Shown piece after piece: positions 49,705 through 58,303 of a stretch of DNA of 64,000 nt (position 1 is its first letter; every line of letters starts with the position of its first letter). The DNA comes from JAJVID01 sp050247435 (GTDB lineage: Bacteria; Acidobacteriota; Blastocatellia; RBC074). The translations under genes and the position numbers were made by a program. The stretch is from assembly GCA_050247435.1 (NCBI GenBank), contig JBFWUF010000027.1:48051-112050 (forward strand), given 5' to 3'. The notes beneath the pieces are model-generated. The model was not told the DNA's origin. It made no database searches and saw only the letters and a program-made list of their open reading frames with translations.

Positions 49705-50682
49705 ATGGCAAACCCAATGGAGATACTTTTACGCGATCAATTGATCGTCCGGCAGCAGAAGCTCGAAACCGCGTTAGTCAGTTTCAGAGGCTCCGAGCAT
49801 CTTCTGCAGCTTCTGCGAGAAGTGGACGATGCGTTGGATCGTTTGAACAACGGCACATACGGCCTGTGCGAAGTCTGCCACGATCCGGTCGAGACAGAGC
49901 GGTTGCTGGCCGATCCGCTGGCGCGATTCTGTCTGGATCACCTGTCGCCGCGCGAGCGGCAAATGCTTCAACGAGACCTGGAGATGGCCGCGCAAATCCA
50001 GGCGGAGTTGCTGCCGAAGCCTGAGTTCGTTTTCGGCGGCTGGCGGGTGGCGCGCCATTACGAAGCGGCGGGCGTGGTCAGCGGCGATTATTGCGACCTG
50101 GCGACGGACGGCGATGGCAGCTTCTATTTCGTACTCGGCGATGTTTCGGGCAAAGGAGTCGCGGCGGCGATGTTGATGACGCATCTGCATGCGATGTTTC
50201 GCACGCTGATCTCCATCGGCCTTCCGCTCGAACAGTTGGTCGAGCGCGTAAGCAATCTCTTCTGTGAAAGCACGTTGCCCACGCATTACGCCACGCTGAT
50301 TTGCGGCAAGGCCAATCGCTCCGGCGAAGTCGAGATATGCAACGCCGGCCATCTGCCGGTTCTCTGGCTGCGCAGCGATGAAGTCGAAAAAATCGAAGCC
50401 ACGGGGCTTCCCATCGGCGTCTTCTGCGAAGAGAGATTTTCGTGCCGTAAGGCGCAACTATCGCCCGGTGATTCGCTGCTGCTTTACACCGACGGGTTTT
50501 CCGAAGCGGGCAACGATGTGAACGAAGAGTACGGCGTCGAGCGTTTGGCGAAATTGGCGCGCGATTGCCGCACACTCGAGCCTCAATCGCTGATCGGCGC
50601 CTGTCTGGAAGACCTGAACAGATTCGCCGTTGGAGAACCAAAGGCCGATGACCTGACGATGATGGCTATTCGCTGGGACTGA
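49705..50682 (+). CDS. PP2C-type SpoIIE phosphatase with N-terminal DksA/TraR-like zinc finger
   Basis: 325 residues from the ATG at 49705 (AAGGAGGA upstream). Residues 1-85 resemble a DksA/TraR protein: a helical hairpin (LLREVDDALDRLNNGTYGLC) and a zinc finger Cys55-X2-Cys58-X17-Cys76-X2-His79, the DksA spacing with the last Cys changed to His. The SpoIIE phosphatase follows with VVSGDYCDLA, GDVSGKGVAAAMLM, and LLLYTDGFSEAGN and KADDLTMMAI (metal Asp). Such phosphatases usually act on anti-sigma antagonists. No partner lies nearby. It ends in a 17-base overlap with a convergent gene. Confidence 0.85.
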   Translation: MANPMEILLRDQLIVRQQKLETALVSFRGSEHLLQLLREVDDALDRLNNGTYGLCEVCHDPVETERLLADPLARFCLDHLSPRERQMLQRDLEMAAQIQAELLPKPEFVFGGWRVARHYEAAGVVSGDYCDLATDGDGSFYFVLGDVSGKGVAAAMLMTHLHAMFRTLISIGLPLEQLVERVSNLFCESTLPTHYATLICGKANRSGEVEICNAGHLPVLWLRSDEVEKIEATGLPIGVFCEERFSCRKAQLSPGDSLLLYTDGFSEAGNDVNEEYGVERLAKLARDCRTLEPQSLIGACLEDLNRFAVGEPKADDLTMMAIRWD

Positions 50683-51220
50683 AGTCGTCATCCGGAAAAT
50701 GCCAGCGCGTGGCGTCTTTGGGAAACTGCTTCCAGGCCAAAACCATCCTTGGCTGAAACACAAACGTCCCGGCGGATTCATATTCTTCAGGTTTCGGCGC
50801 ATAGCCGTATTTCTTTTTGGAGGCTTCGATCAATCGGGCGATCAACGAATGATCCGGAGCGCGCAGTTCGCGCGCATCGCCGTGCAGGATGACCACGTCA
50901 GAGCCGCTTTCAAGATGCACACAGACCGCCGGATTCTCCGCCAGATTGCGGCTGCGGCGGGTTTGGGGACTCCCACCAAAATAGAATTGGTCATCAAGCC
51001 ATAAGCCCCAGACCGGAGTCGCGTGTGGCCGCCCCTCCGGGTCAACCGTGCAGACCCAATAGTTCTGAGCCTCGGCCACCCGCTCAGACACGTGAGACCA
51101 GGGAAGCAATCCCTTCTTGTCTTTTGGGACGCCGTAACCGGGCATGTAGGGGCGGCTCGCTGTCGGCCCTGCTTCCTGATTGGCTGGTTTCTTCTTCGAT
51201 AATCGTTTCGTGGTCGTCAT
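50666..51220 (-). CDS. Pyridoxamine 5'-phosphate oxidase-like protein
   Basis: 184 residues. After a basic, disordered N-terminus (about 1-40), a flavin/F420-binding split barrel is seen: YWVCTVDPEGRPHATPVWGL, DQFYFGGSPQTRRSRNLAEN, VCVHLESGSDVVILHGDARE. The reaction is unknown. GGAGGCGC precedes the ATG. It lies 18 bases after the RibD-C reductase gene on the same strand, so the two are likely one operon under the divergent WYL regulator. Confidence 0.8.
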   Translation of the reverse strand: MTTTKRLSKKKPANQEAGPTASRPYMPGYGVPKDKKGLLPWSHVSERVAEAQNYWVCTVDPEGRPHATPVWGLWLDDQFYFGGSPQTRRSRNLAENPAVCVHLESGSDVVILHGDARELRAPDHSLIARLIEASKKKYGYAPKPEEYESAGTFVFQPRMVLAWKQFPKDATRWHFPDDDFSPSE

Positions 51221-51238
51221 GATGCGCCTCCCGATACT

Positions 51239-51778
51239 TCAGTTTTTCACGCGATAGGTCAGCCCCACGAGTCCGTTCTTGTACGTCTTGGATTCGAGCA
51301 GTTGCAGATCAATCTGCAGGCCAAGATCAGGAAAGAGCGGAATGCCCGAACCGAGCAAAACAGGCTGGATCGTCAAACCTACCTCGTCAACCAGACGCTC
51401 CTTCAGCAAAGACGCGGCCAGGATTCCGCCGCCCATCAGCCAGATGTCTTTGCCGCTTTCGTTCTTCAAATTCCTGACGAACTCTCCCGCGTTGTCAGAA
51501 ACGATATTCACACTGGCGTTTGAACTCTCCTTCATCGTGCGCGAGAAGACGTAAGTTTTCATATCCATAAAACCGCTCGCCTCCTGGCCAGTTTCGGAGC
51601 TTTGCATCACTGTGACATCGTAAGTCTTTCGCCCCATCAAGACGGTGTCGAACGACGCGAAGAGCTTTGGAAATTCGCTCATAACCTCGTCGTCCATCAA
51701 AATCCAATCGTAGGCGCCGTCCGCGCGGGCGATGAAATTATCCAGGCTGTTTGTAAGTGAATACACTACCTTTCGCAT
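51239..51778 (-). CDS. RibD C-terminal / dihydrofolate reductase-like protein
   Basis: 179 residues from the ATG at 51778 with AAGGAG upstream. The fold is the RibD-C/DHFR type: MRKVVYSLTNSLDNFIARAD, FDTVLMGRKTYD, DIWLMGGGILAASLLKERLV, PVLLGSGIPLF. Stand-alone members are usually NADPH-dependent reductases of unknown substrate and not riboflavin enzymes. It is divergent from the WYL regulator and followed by the flavin-binding gene. Confidence 0.85.
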   Translation of the reverse strand: MRKVVYSLTNSLDNFIARADGAYDWILMDDEVMSEFPKLFASFDTVLMGRKTYDVTVMQSSETGQEASGFMDMKTYVFSRTMKESSNASVNIVSDNAGEFVRNLKNESGKDIWLMGGGILAASLLKERLVDEVGLTIQPVLLGSGIPLFPDLGLQIDLQLLESKTYKNGLVGLTYRVKN

Positions 51779-51918
51779 CTTCACTCCTTTCTCAAGTGTG
51801 GAAGGTCTACGCTGTTGTCGGAATCTGGAAGCGATTGCAAGCTTATGCGATCATTCCTGACACCTTCTGTCATATTTCGAGTTTGGTCGGAAAAAATATT
51901 TTGAAAGCTAGGAGGCGT

Positions 51919-52908
51919 ATGCGCGCTGATCGGCTGCTCTCGATAATGCTGTTGTTGCAAGTTCACCGGCGGATGACCGCGAGCGCTCTGGCCGGGCGGC
52001 TGGAAGTCTCCGAACGAACGATTCACCGCGATATGGAGGCGTTAAGCTCGGCAGGCATCCCCGTCGTCGCTGAACGAGGCCTGGGCGGCGGATGGTCGCT
52101 GCTCGGCGAATACCGGACAAATCTGACCGGGCTGAACGAAGCCGAGATTCAGGCGCTCTTCCTGGCCCGCTCTCCCCGCCTGCTCGACGATCTTGGTCTG
52201 AGCAAAGCCGCTGAAACCGCGTTCACCAAACTCTTCGCGGCTGTGCCGTCCAAATCTCGTCACGACGCCGAATCGGCGAGCCAGCGGATTTACGTTGATG
52301 TCACCGGCTGGAACCGGAACGAAGAGTCCGTTCCGTTTCTTCCGTTGTTGCAGGAAGCAGTCTGGCAAGAACGCAAATTGAGATTTAAGTATGAGCGCGG
52401 TGATGATTGCAGCGTCGAGCGTGTAGTTGATCCACTGGGCCTGGTGGCCAAAGGAGGCGTCTGGTATCTGCTCGCGGCGATTGACGGCGATATCCGAAAC
52501 TATCGTGTCTCACGTGTGCTTGAGGCTGAGATAACCGATCAAACTTTCATTCGGCCTGAGTCATTCGATCTGGTTAAGCACTGGCATCAATCGCAGGTCG
52601 AATTCAAATCCAAGTTGCCGCGCTACGAGGTGACGGCTCGCGTTCACCCAGAAGCCATCAATCGTCTGTACATCATTGGCAGGTTTTCGCGCGTCGAACG
52701 GGTTGATCCACCGGACGAGGCGGGCGAGGAAAGGTGGTCGCAAGCCTCGATATGTTTTCAGTTTGAAGATGACGCCTGCGAGTGCCTGTTAGGATTCGGT
52801 GATCAAATTGAAATAATCGAGCCGCGGGAGTTGCGCCAGAAAATTATCAATCGCGCTAACAGCGTAATTGCTTTCTACAACGACAAGGGCAAAGCTCCAG
52901 ACCGGTAA
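51919..52908 (+). CDS. HTH/WYL-domain transcriptional regulator
   Basis: 329 residues from the ATG at 51919, with AGGAGG upstream; the longer opening to 51757 crosses the divergent gene's start. The N-terminal winged helix is RADRLLSIMLLLQVHRRMTA and LEVSERTIHRDMEALSSAG. The WYL domain follows with KLRFKYERG, RVVDPLGLVAKGGVWYLLAA and YRVSRVLEAEIT. It is divergent from the RibD-C/flavin gene pair, which is its most likely target. Confidence 0.9.
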   Translation: MRADRLLSIMLLLQVHRRMTASALAGRLEVSERTIHRDMEALSSAGIPVVAERGLGGGWSLLGEYRTNLTGLNEAEIQALFLARSPRLLDDLGLSKAAETAFTKLFAAVPSKSRHDAESASQRIYVDVTGWNRNEESVPFLPLLQEAVWQERKLRFKYERGDDCSVERVVDPLGLVAKGGVWYLLAAIDGDIRNYRVSRVLEAEITDQTFIRPESFDLVKHWHQSQVEFKSKLPRYEVTARVHPEAINRLYIIGRFSRVERVDPPDEAGEERWSQASICFQFEDDACECLLGFGDQIEIIEPRELRQKIINRANSVIAFYNDKGKAPDR

Positions 52909-52935
52909 CTCAAGACGGAATGAACAAGCAGATAC

Positions 52936-52972
52936 AAAAACGCTCAGTCCGCGCCACGAACTGAGCGTTTTT
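52936..52972. terminator. Terminator between the WYL regulator and rpsT
   Basis: AAAAACGCTCAGT (52936-52948) pairs perfectly with ACTGAGCGTTTTT (52960-52972), with T and A tracts on both strands. It can serve both convergent genes. Confidence 0.88.
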
Positions 52973-53022
52973 CTTTATGATCTGTCGCTACAAGATCCGG
53001 TCTTTCCCGAAAAGCCGCCGTC

Positions 53023-53292
53023 TTACTTCACAGCCAATTCGTTGACGTGCATCGTCAACCGCGCTTTGTGGCGGGCGGCGGCGTTGCGGTGCAAAACGCC
53101 TTTCTGAACCGACTTGTCAATCACCGAAATGGTTTCAGACAACAGCGCCCGCGCCTCGTGGAGGCTGCCTGCGGCGAGTGCGGCGCGCAGCTTTTTGATC
53201 TGAGTGCGCAGACGAGTGCGGTTGGCGGTGTTGTTAGCGTTGCGGCGCGCATTCTGACGATCGCGCTTTTCTGCTGATTTATGATTCGGCAT
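53023..53292 (-). CDS. rpsT: 30S ribosomal protein S20
   Basis: 89 residues. MPNHKSAEKRDRQNARRNAN is the S20 start, with RTQIKKLRAAL and the closing GVLHRNAAARHKARLTMHVN. The ATG at 53292 has AAGGAG about 11 bases upstream; the longer opening to 53421 crosses the promoter. It binds 16S rRNA early in assembly. It is monocistronic and divergent from tlyA. Confidence 0.95.
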   Translation of the reverse strand: MPNHKSAEKRDRQNARRNANNTANRTRLRTQIKKLRAALAAGSLHEARALLSETISVIDKSVQKGVLHRNAAARHKARLTMHVNELAVK

Positions 53293-53351
53293 AACTTTTA
53301 AGCTCTCCTTGCTGCTTACGGAACGAATATCCCTGCTTTTGCAAAGCGCGG

Positions 53352-53381
53352 AGTATAGAGACGCGGCGGCGCGCCTGTCAA
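53352..53381 (-). promoter_or_regulatory. rpsT promoter
   Basis: On the minus strand: TTGACA (53381-53376), 18-base spacer, TATACT (53357-53352), followed at once by CCGCGC. This is a near-consensus housekeeping promoter with a GC-rich discriminator. Confidence 0.75.
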
Positions 53382-53390
53382 GCCGCGTCT
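53359..53390. repeat. Inverted repeat between the rpsT and tlyA promoters
   Basis: AGACGCGGC (53359-53367) and GCCGCGTCT (53382-53390) are perfect inverted copies with a 14-base spacer. They lie between the divergent -10 elements and overlap the rpsT -35 region, so the element could be an operator. Confidence 0.5.
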
Positions 53391-53397
53391 CTAACTT

Positions 53398-53413
53398 TGC
53401 TATACTGTCCGCG
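53398..53413 (+). promoter_or_regulatory. tlyA promoter with very short leader
   Basis: TGCTATACT (extended -10, hexamer 53401-53406) is followed by GTCCGCGCG. Transcription should start near 53413, only about 15 bases before the ATG at 53428, which has no ribosome binding site. Confidence 0.5.
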
Positions 53414-53427
53414 CGCTCCAAACCGCT

Positions 53428-54171
53428 ATGAAATCAAAGATCGGCAAAGAACGTCTGGACAAGCTGCTCGTGACGCGCGGGCTGGCCGACACTCGCGCGA
53501 AAGCGCAGTCTCTGATCCTTGCAGGGCAGGTCTTCAGCAATCAACAAAGGCTGGACAAAGCCGGTCACCTGGTTCCGGTTGACATAGAGTTGACGATCAA
53601 GGAGCCGCTGCCTTTCGTCAGCCGAGGCGGTTTGAAACTGGCCGCAGCTATTGAGCGCTTCGAGATCGAGGTGGCGAACAAAGTCTGCCTCGACATCGGC
53701 GCTTCGACAGGCGGATTCACCGATTGCCTGCTGCAACGCGGCGCGGCGCGCGTCGTCGCGGTTGACGTTGGGCACGGCCAGTTGGATTGGAAGCTGCGGC
53801 AGGACAACCGCGTCGAAGCGCGAGAGAACGTCAACGCGCGTTACCTGTCCCCGGATGATTTCACTCAGCGTTTCGACATCGTCGTCGCCGATGTTTCATT
53901 CATTTCCCTGACTAAAATCCTGCCGGTCGTTGCGCCTCTGGTTCGGAAGCCTGCTTTTGTGATCGTTCTCATCAAACCTCAGTTCGAAGTCGGACGTGAA
54001 GAGGTAGGAAAGGGCGGCATCGTCCGCGACGAAACGGCTCAACAGCGTGTTGTCGAAGAGATCGTCTCTTTTGCCGCTAAGTCTGGAATGCGTTTGGTGG
54101 GCGTCATTGATTCCCCGATTCTGGGAGCGGACGGCAACCGCGAATTCCTGGCCTGTTTCGAGGTCGCGTGA
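53428..54171 (+). CDS. tlyA: TlyA-family rRNA 2'-O-methyltransferase
   Basis: 247 residues. The S4 RNA-binding domain (RLDKLLVTRGLADTRAKAQS, about 8-65) is followed by the linker FVSRGGLKLAAAIERF and an FtsJ-like methyltransferase with LDIGASTGGFTDCLLQRGA (SAM loop), VAVDVGHGQLDWKL and ADVSFISLTKILPVV. In mycobacteria TlyA methylates 16S and 23S rRNA; older annotations call it hemolysin. The leader is short and lacks a ribosome binding site. Confidence 0.92.
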   Translation: MKSKIGKERLDKLLVTRGLADTRAKAQSLILAGQVFSNQQRLDKAGHLVPVDIELTIKEPLPFVSRGGLKLAAAIERFEIEVANKVCLDIGASTGGFTDCLLQRGAARVVAVDVGHGQLDWKLRQDNRVEARENVNARYLSPDDFTQRFDIVVADVSFISLTKILPVVAPLVRKPAFVIVLIKPQFEVGREEVGKGGIVRDETAQQRVVEEIVSFAAKSGMRLVGVIDSPILGADGNREFLACFEVA

Positions 54172-54178
54172 GGCCGCG

Positions 54179-55165
54179 CTACTTCCCACGAAGATTTATC
54201 TGGCTGACGTGGTTGACGCGCTCGATCTGTTTCGCCGCGTCCTGGGCTTCAATCCGGATTTTTACCGGCTGGCGTTTGGCCTCCGGCGCGTCAACGCCCA
54301 GAAAATATACCGATTGAATACGCGCCAACAATTTACCGAGTGAAGGTTTTATCTCATCGGCAGTGCGGCAAAAGGCCGCGCTTCCGCCTGAAACAGCAGC
54401 GATACGTTCAAGGCCGCTCTGGTAGGCCAGATTCAACGTGTCGCTGCGCTGTTCAAGATGAAGGATAAAGATCGGAACCGTGAATTCGGCCAGAGATTCA
54501 GCCAGACGGCTCAGCCGCTCCTGTACCGCGCGGTCGGAAAAACGTCGGCTCAAATCTCCCGAATCGCTGGAATTGATCACGGGGTTGAGATAGTCGGCCC
54601 GGTAATTTGCAATCGAGCTGTCGGTCACGTAAAGCACGCATAAACGCACACCGGCCTTTTGCAATATTCCCGTGGCGAGGCGCGAAACAGGTTCCAAAGT
54701 GTCGAGCAATCCTGCCTTGCCCGCGACCGGAATCGCTTGAATCTTTCCCGCGAGTGACGCGCGATCCGAAGTTGGCTCCTGAACGACCGACAATTCATCC
54801 TGAGCGCGCAACAAACCGATCCAGTAATTCTCCGGCAAGCTTTTGATAGCCTCGCTCAATCCGGCGCGAGCCTGATCAACACGCGCCAAATCGGCCACCG
54901 TGTCGAAGACCACGAGGATAATCGTTGAATTTCGCGGGCCTTGAAAACTTTTGATCGGAAGCTCTTTGTCTTCAATGAAAACTTTGAAGGTCTGGCGCTT
55001 CGCTTCATTCCAGAATTCGCCCCCGCTCTCTTCGACCCAGACGGGAATTTTGAGCAACCCTTTCGGCTGCGCGTTTTCCGCTTTCTCTTTCTGCGCCTGC
55101 GCCGACGGCGAGAACGCAAAGACCAGCGAGAACGCCAGCAATATCTTCACAACAAATCTGTTCAT
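54179..55165 (-). CDS. Secreted VWA-domain protein, acidobacterial type
   Basis: 328 residues. A signal peptide (MNRFVVKILLAFSLVFAFSPSAQA) is followed by an N-terminal beta domain (GLLKIPVWVEESGGEFWNEA) and a VWA-like fold (TIILVVFDTVADLARVDQAR, RLCVLYVTDSSIANY, FTVPIFILHLEQRSDTLNLA). The MIDAS DxSxS is replaced by DTVAD, so metal binding is uncertain. It lies 9 bases after the outer membrane receptor gene on the same strand, so they are likely co-transcribed and may work together in the envelope. Confidence 0.75.
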   Translation of the reverse strand: MNRFVVKILLAFSLVFAFSPSAQAQKEKAENAQPKGLLKIPVWVEESGGEFWNEAKRQTFKVFIEDKELPIKSFQGPRNSTIILVVFDTVADLARVDQARAGLSEAIKSLPENYWIGLLRAQDELSVVQEPTSDRASLAGKIQAIPVAGKAGLLDTLEPVSRLATGILQKAGVRLCVLYVTDSSIANYRADYLNPVINSSDSGDLSRRFSDRAVQERLSRLAESLAEFTVPIFILHLEQRSDTLNLAYQSGLERIAAVSGGSAAFCRTADEIKPSLGKLLARIQSVYFLGVDAPEAKRQPVKIRIEAQDAAKQIERVNHVSQINLRGK

Positions 55166-55174
55166 CCGGTTTGG

Positions 55175-58108
55175 TTAAAACAAAATCCTCAATCCCATTT
55201 GCATCACACGTCCGCCCGTGGAACCGATGATCTTTCCAGCGTTCAGATTCGGGCTTGATTCCGGGCCGATGCGCGTGTCGGGATCGTTGAGGTTCGCGTG
55301 ATTCGGGAAGTTGAACGCTTCGGTAACGAATTCGAGCGAGGTGTCGGCGCTCAGATCAATTCGCTTGGTCAGCGACAGATGGTGAAACTGATCGCCCGGC
55401 TCGCGCAGGTTCGGGTGCGTGCGCGACGCATTGCCCAGTGTGAAATCATCGGGTTGCGCGAACGCGGCCGGGTTGAACCATTGCTGCGGTGATTGCTCCC
55501 CGGCTGCCGGGTCAACTCCAGGAACGACGTTGACACGCAGGTTGTTGACGATCCCGCCGGTACGGTTGAATAACGGGCGAATGATGAGCGGCGCGCCGTT
55601 GCGCCATGTGGTCAACCCGCTCAGGCTCAAGCCTCCGAGCAGGGGCGACATCAAGCGCGACATCAGGTCGTCATCGTTGAACAACTTTTTGCCTTTGCCG
55701 AACGGCAGTTCGTACGTGTAGCTGACTTGCACCGAATGCGTCACGTCTGTATCCGACAACGACCATTCGTCACGCAGGTTGTGCGGGTCTTGCGCCGCTC
55801 CGGACGAGTAATTATCCATCACCTTCGCCAAGCGGTAGCTAACTCGCCCAAACACCCCGCCAGTCAAACGCTGATCCAAAGTCATCGCCAACGAATGCCC
55901 CTCGACATCGCCGCCAGGAAAGATTCCGCCCAGATCGAGGCCACGGTATTGCGGGTAAGGGCGCAGCGAATTTCTGAAAGCGTCGTCGTAAAGCTGGTCT
56001 CGATATTGAAGGTGTTCGACGGGCACGGCGTTCAGCCGGATGAAGCTGTCCACGAATTGATGCGCGCCGCGCCATCCTGTGTAGCGCGCTTCGAGCGCGA
56101 GCGAACGCGGCAATTCGCGCTGGATGCCCAGGCTCCATTGCTGGTTGACGGGCAGCAACCCCGAAGGGTCAACGTAATCGGCTTCGGTTCCGTTCGCAGC
56201 AGTAGGGTCGAGGAACGGTGGCTGCTGGAAATCGAGCGGCATTCCGTCGCGCAACAAAAATGCAGGTTCCAGTTGATCATTCGTGGAATTGAACACAGGC
56301 GCGGCGTTGAATCCGTTTGTGCCGAAATGCCGCCCGTAAAGCGGATACTCTCCGTAATTCAGACTGTAATTGAGCCTGACGATCGTGTCGCGATCATTCC
56401 AGGGGTTGACCGCAAGCCCGACGCTGGGTTCCCACCGCGCGGTAACCGGCTGCAAGGCGCGCCCCACGCCATCGCGTCCAGCGAAGATCAACGCGCCGGG
56501 TTTGCCGTTTTCAGGGTTGATGTGTTCGAGCGAGACGGTTGACTGGCGGTCGTATTTCTCGATGCGCGGCGTGGCGACTTCGAGGCTGAGGCTGAAGTTC
56601 ACTGTCACTCCAGGACGCATGCGGTATTCATCGCTTGCGTTCAGCTCGAAAAAGTTTTTGCTGTAATACGATGGGTGCAGCACGACGCCTTCTTCGGCTC
56701 GCGTAACCATTCCGAGCAGGAACTGCGCGAATCCATTACCGGTGTTCACGACTCCCGGCAAACCGGCGCCTGAATTTCCGAAGACGAACAACCCCGACGG
56801 GTATGAAGGACTGAACGAATTGACGTGCGAACGGCTGGCCAGCGCGGTCAAACGCAGCGTGTGCGATTTGCGGTTGATCGAAACCGAAGACGAGCCGTTG
56901 TATGAATAGCTCCGATCACGGAACACGGCGGTCGGCGGCCCAATCGAAAGATAGCTCCCGCTGAAGACGAATCGCGGAAATAAGGTCGAGAAGAGTCCAT
57001 TCAAACCGAGTTGTTTCGGGTAATCCTGCCCGGCGGCGGCTTCAAGCGAATCGGTCTTGCTGTACGAAGCCGATCCGCGAAACGTCCAGATGACGCGCGG
57101 CGAAGCCGTGTAGGTGTCAGCCAACGTGAGGCCGCCGTTTTCATATTCATAACTCGGGCTGCCCGAATTCGCAGGCTCCGGAAAGAATTCCGGCGATTTG
57201 CGCAGCCCGCTGGAATAATTGAAGTTGGCCGACAACTGATGCTTCTCGGTCAAGCGGTGATCCAGTTTGCCGATCACGCCGTCTGCCTGATTTTCAAACG
57301 GCGAATTGATCCAGTAGTTGTTCGACAGAAACGGCCCGACTGAGATGTTGGATTTCGGATACATCCCGACCAGCGCGCGCGCCACGGGATCAATGCGGTT
57401 TTCTGGAATGACGTTGTTGGGGAACGGGTCGCGCAGGTATTGCGGATTGTCAGCCGAAACCGGCTTTGATGGATCGTAATCCGGATTCAACCGTGTAGTC
57501 GCGGGATCGTAAACAAGCACAGGCCGCCCGGCGCTGTCCACCAGGTCCGAGAAATCGCCGCCGCGTTGTTTGTCGGTCGGAACCGTGAAGAGTGCGCTTC
57601 GGGCGACGCGTTCGCGCGTGCCTTCAAAAGAAACCGAGAAGAATGTTCGTCCGCGCCCGTCGTAAATTCGCGGCGCAACGACGGGGCCGCTGACGCTGAA
57701 CCCGTATTGATTCCGCCTGAGCAGGGATTTCGCGCCGCCGCGCTGTCTGACTTCGTGCGGCACGGCGTCGAGGAAATCGTTGCGGAAGTTTTCGTAAACG
57801 CGCCCGGTCAGACTGTTCTGTTTGCCCGATGCTTTCAGCTTGCGCGCGCCGCCAGCGCCGCCTGCCTGCCCCATCTGAATGCGAAATTCGTTGAGCGCTT
57901 TTTGCAACTCGCTCGGCCGCGGTCTTTTTGCCGGGGTCGGCGACGGAGCCGGTTTCAGCTTCTGAGTCGAAGTCTTGTTGGGATTTTGATCAGGCGTATT
58001 CTGCCCATTGGCGTTTTCAATCGAAATCATCGAAATGAAAGTCACGAAACAAAACGCGAAGATCAACGGCGTGAATTTATAAGAATGATTTCTATCGGTG
58101 AACTTCAT
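55175..58108 (-). CDS. Oar-like outer membrane beta-barrel protein
   Basis: 977 residues from the ATG at 58108, which begins a signal-like segment (FTPLIFAFCFVTFISMISI); no good ribosome binding site is seen. A Pro/Thr/Lys-rich region (about 40-75) is followed by the Oar-like barrel with RNQYGFSVSGPVVAPRIYDG, TFFSVSFEGTRE, and DPFPNNVIPENRIDPVARAL, the usual family block. The C-terminus MQMGLRILF ends in Phe. There is no N-terminal carboxypeptidase-regulatory-like domain and only a short plug-like region, unlike the receptors at 5508 and 60113. Confidence 0.82.
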   Translation of the reverse strand: MKFTDRNHSYKFTPLIFAFCFVTFISMISIENANGQNTPDQNPNKTSTQKLKPAPSPTPAKRPRPSELQKALNEFRIQMGQAGGAGGARKLKASGKQNSLTGRVYENFRNDFLDAVPHEVRQRGGAKSLLRRNQYGFSVSGPVVAPRIYDGRGRTFFSVSFEGTRERVARSALFTVPTDKQRGGDFSDLVDSAGRPVLVYDPATTRLNPDYDPSKPVSADNPQYLRDPFPNNVIPENRIDPVARALVGMYPKSNISVGPFLSNNYWINSPFENQADGVIGKLDHRLTEKHQLSANFNYSSGLRKSPEFFPEPANSGSPSYEYENGGLTLADTYTASPRVIWTFRGSASYSKTDSLEAAAGQDYPKQLGLNGLFSTLFPRFVFSGSYLSIGPPTAVFRDRSYSYNGSSSVSINRKSHTLRLTALASRSHVNSFSPSYPSGLFVFGNSGAGLPGVVNTGNGFAQFLLGMVTRAEEGVVLHPSYYSKNFFELNASDEYRMRPGVTVNFSLSLEVATPRIEKYDRQSTVSLEHINPENGKPGALIFAGRDGVGRALQPVTARWEPSVGLAVNPWNDRDTIVRLNYSLNYGEYPLYGRHFGTNGFNAAPVFNSTNDQLEPAFLLRDGMPLDFQQPPFLDPTAANGTEADYVDPSGLLPVNQQWSLGIQRELPRSLALEARYTGWRGAHQFVDSFIRLNAVPVEHLQYRDQLYDDAFRNSLRPYPQYRGLDLGGIFPGGDVEGHSLAMTLDQRLTGGVFGRVSYRLAKVMDNYSSGAAQDPHNLRDEWSLSDTDVTHSVQVSYTYELPFGKGKKLFNDDDLMSRLMSPLLGGLSLSGLTTWRNGAPLIIRPLFNRTGGIVNNLRVNVVPGVDPAAGEQSPQQWFNPAAFAQPDDFTLGNASRTHPNLREPGDQFHHLSLTKRIDLSADTSLEFVTEAFNFPNHANLNDPDTRIGPESSPNLNAGKIIGSTGGRVMQMGLRILF

Positions 58109-58303
58109 AAGCGAATTATGGTCAGACCAAGTGAAATCTCCAAATGATTTCGCCAGATGTTGTCCGAAGCGGCGGGGCCCAGGCGAAAAATTAACGCGAG
58201 AGCTTGCGCCGGGGAGCGGCCAAAATCTTGTCATCATCTCTCGCGGCGATTATGCTTGCCTCCGTCAACGTATCGCTACTCAAAACACAATCAAGGAGAG
58301 ATT

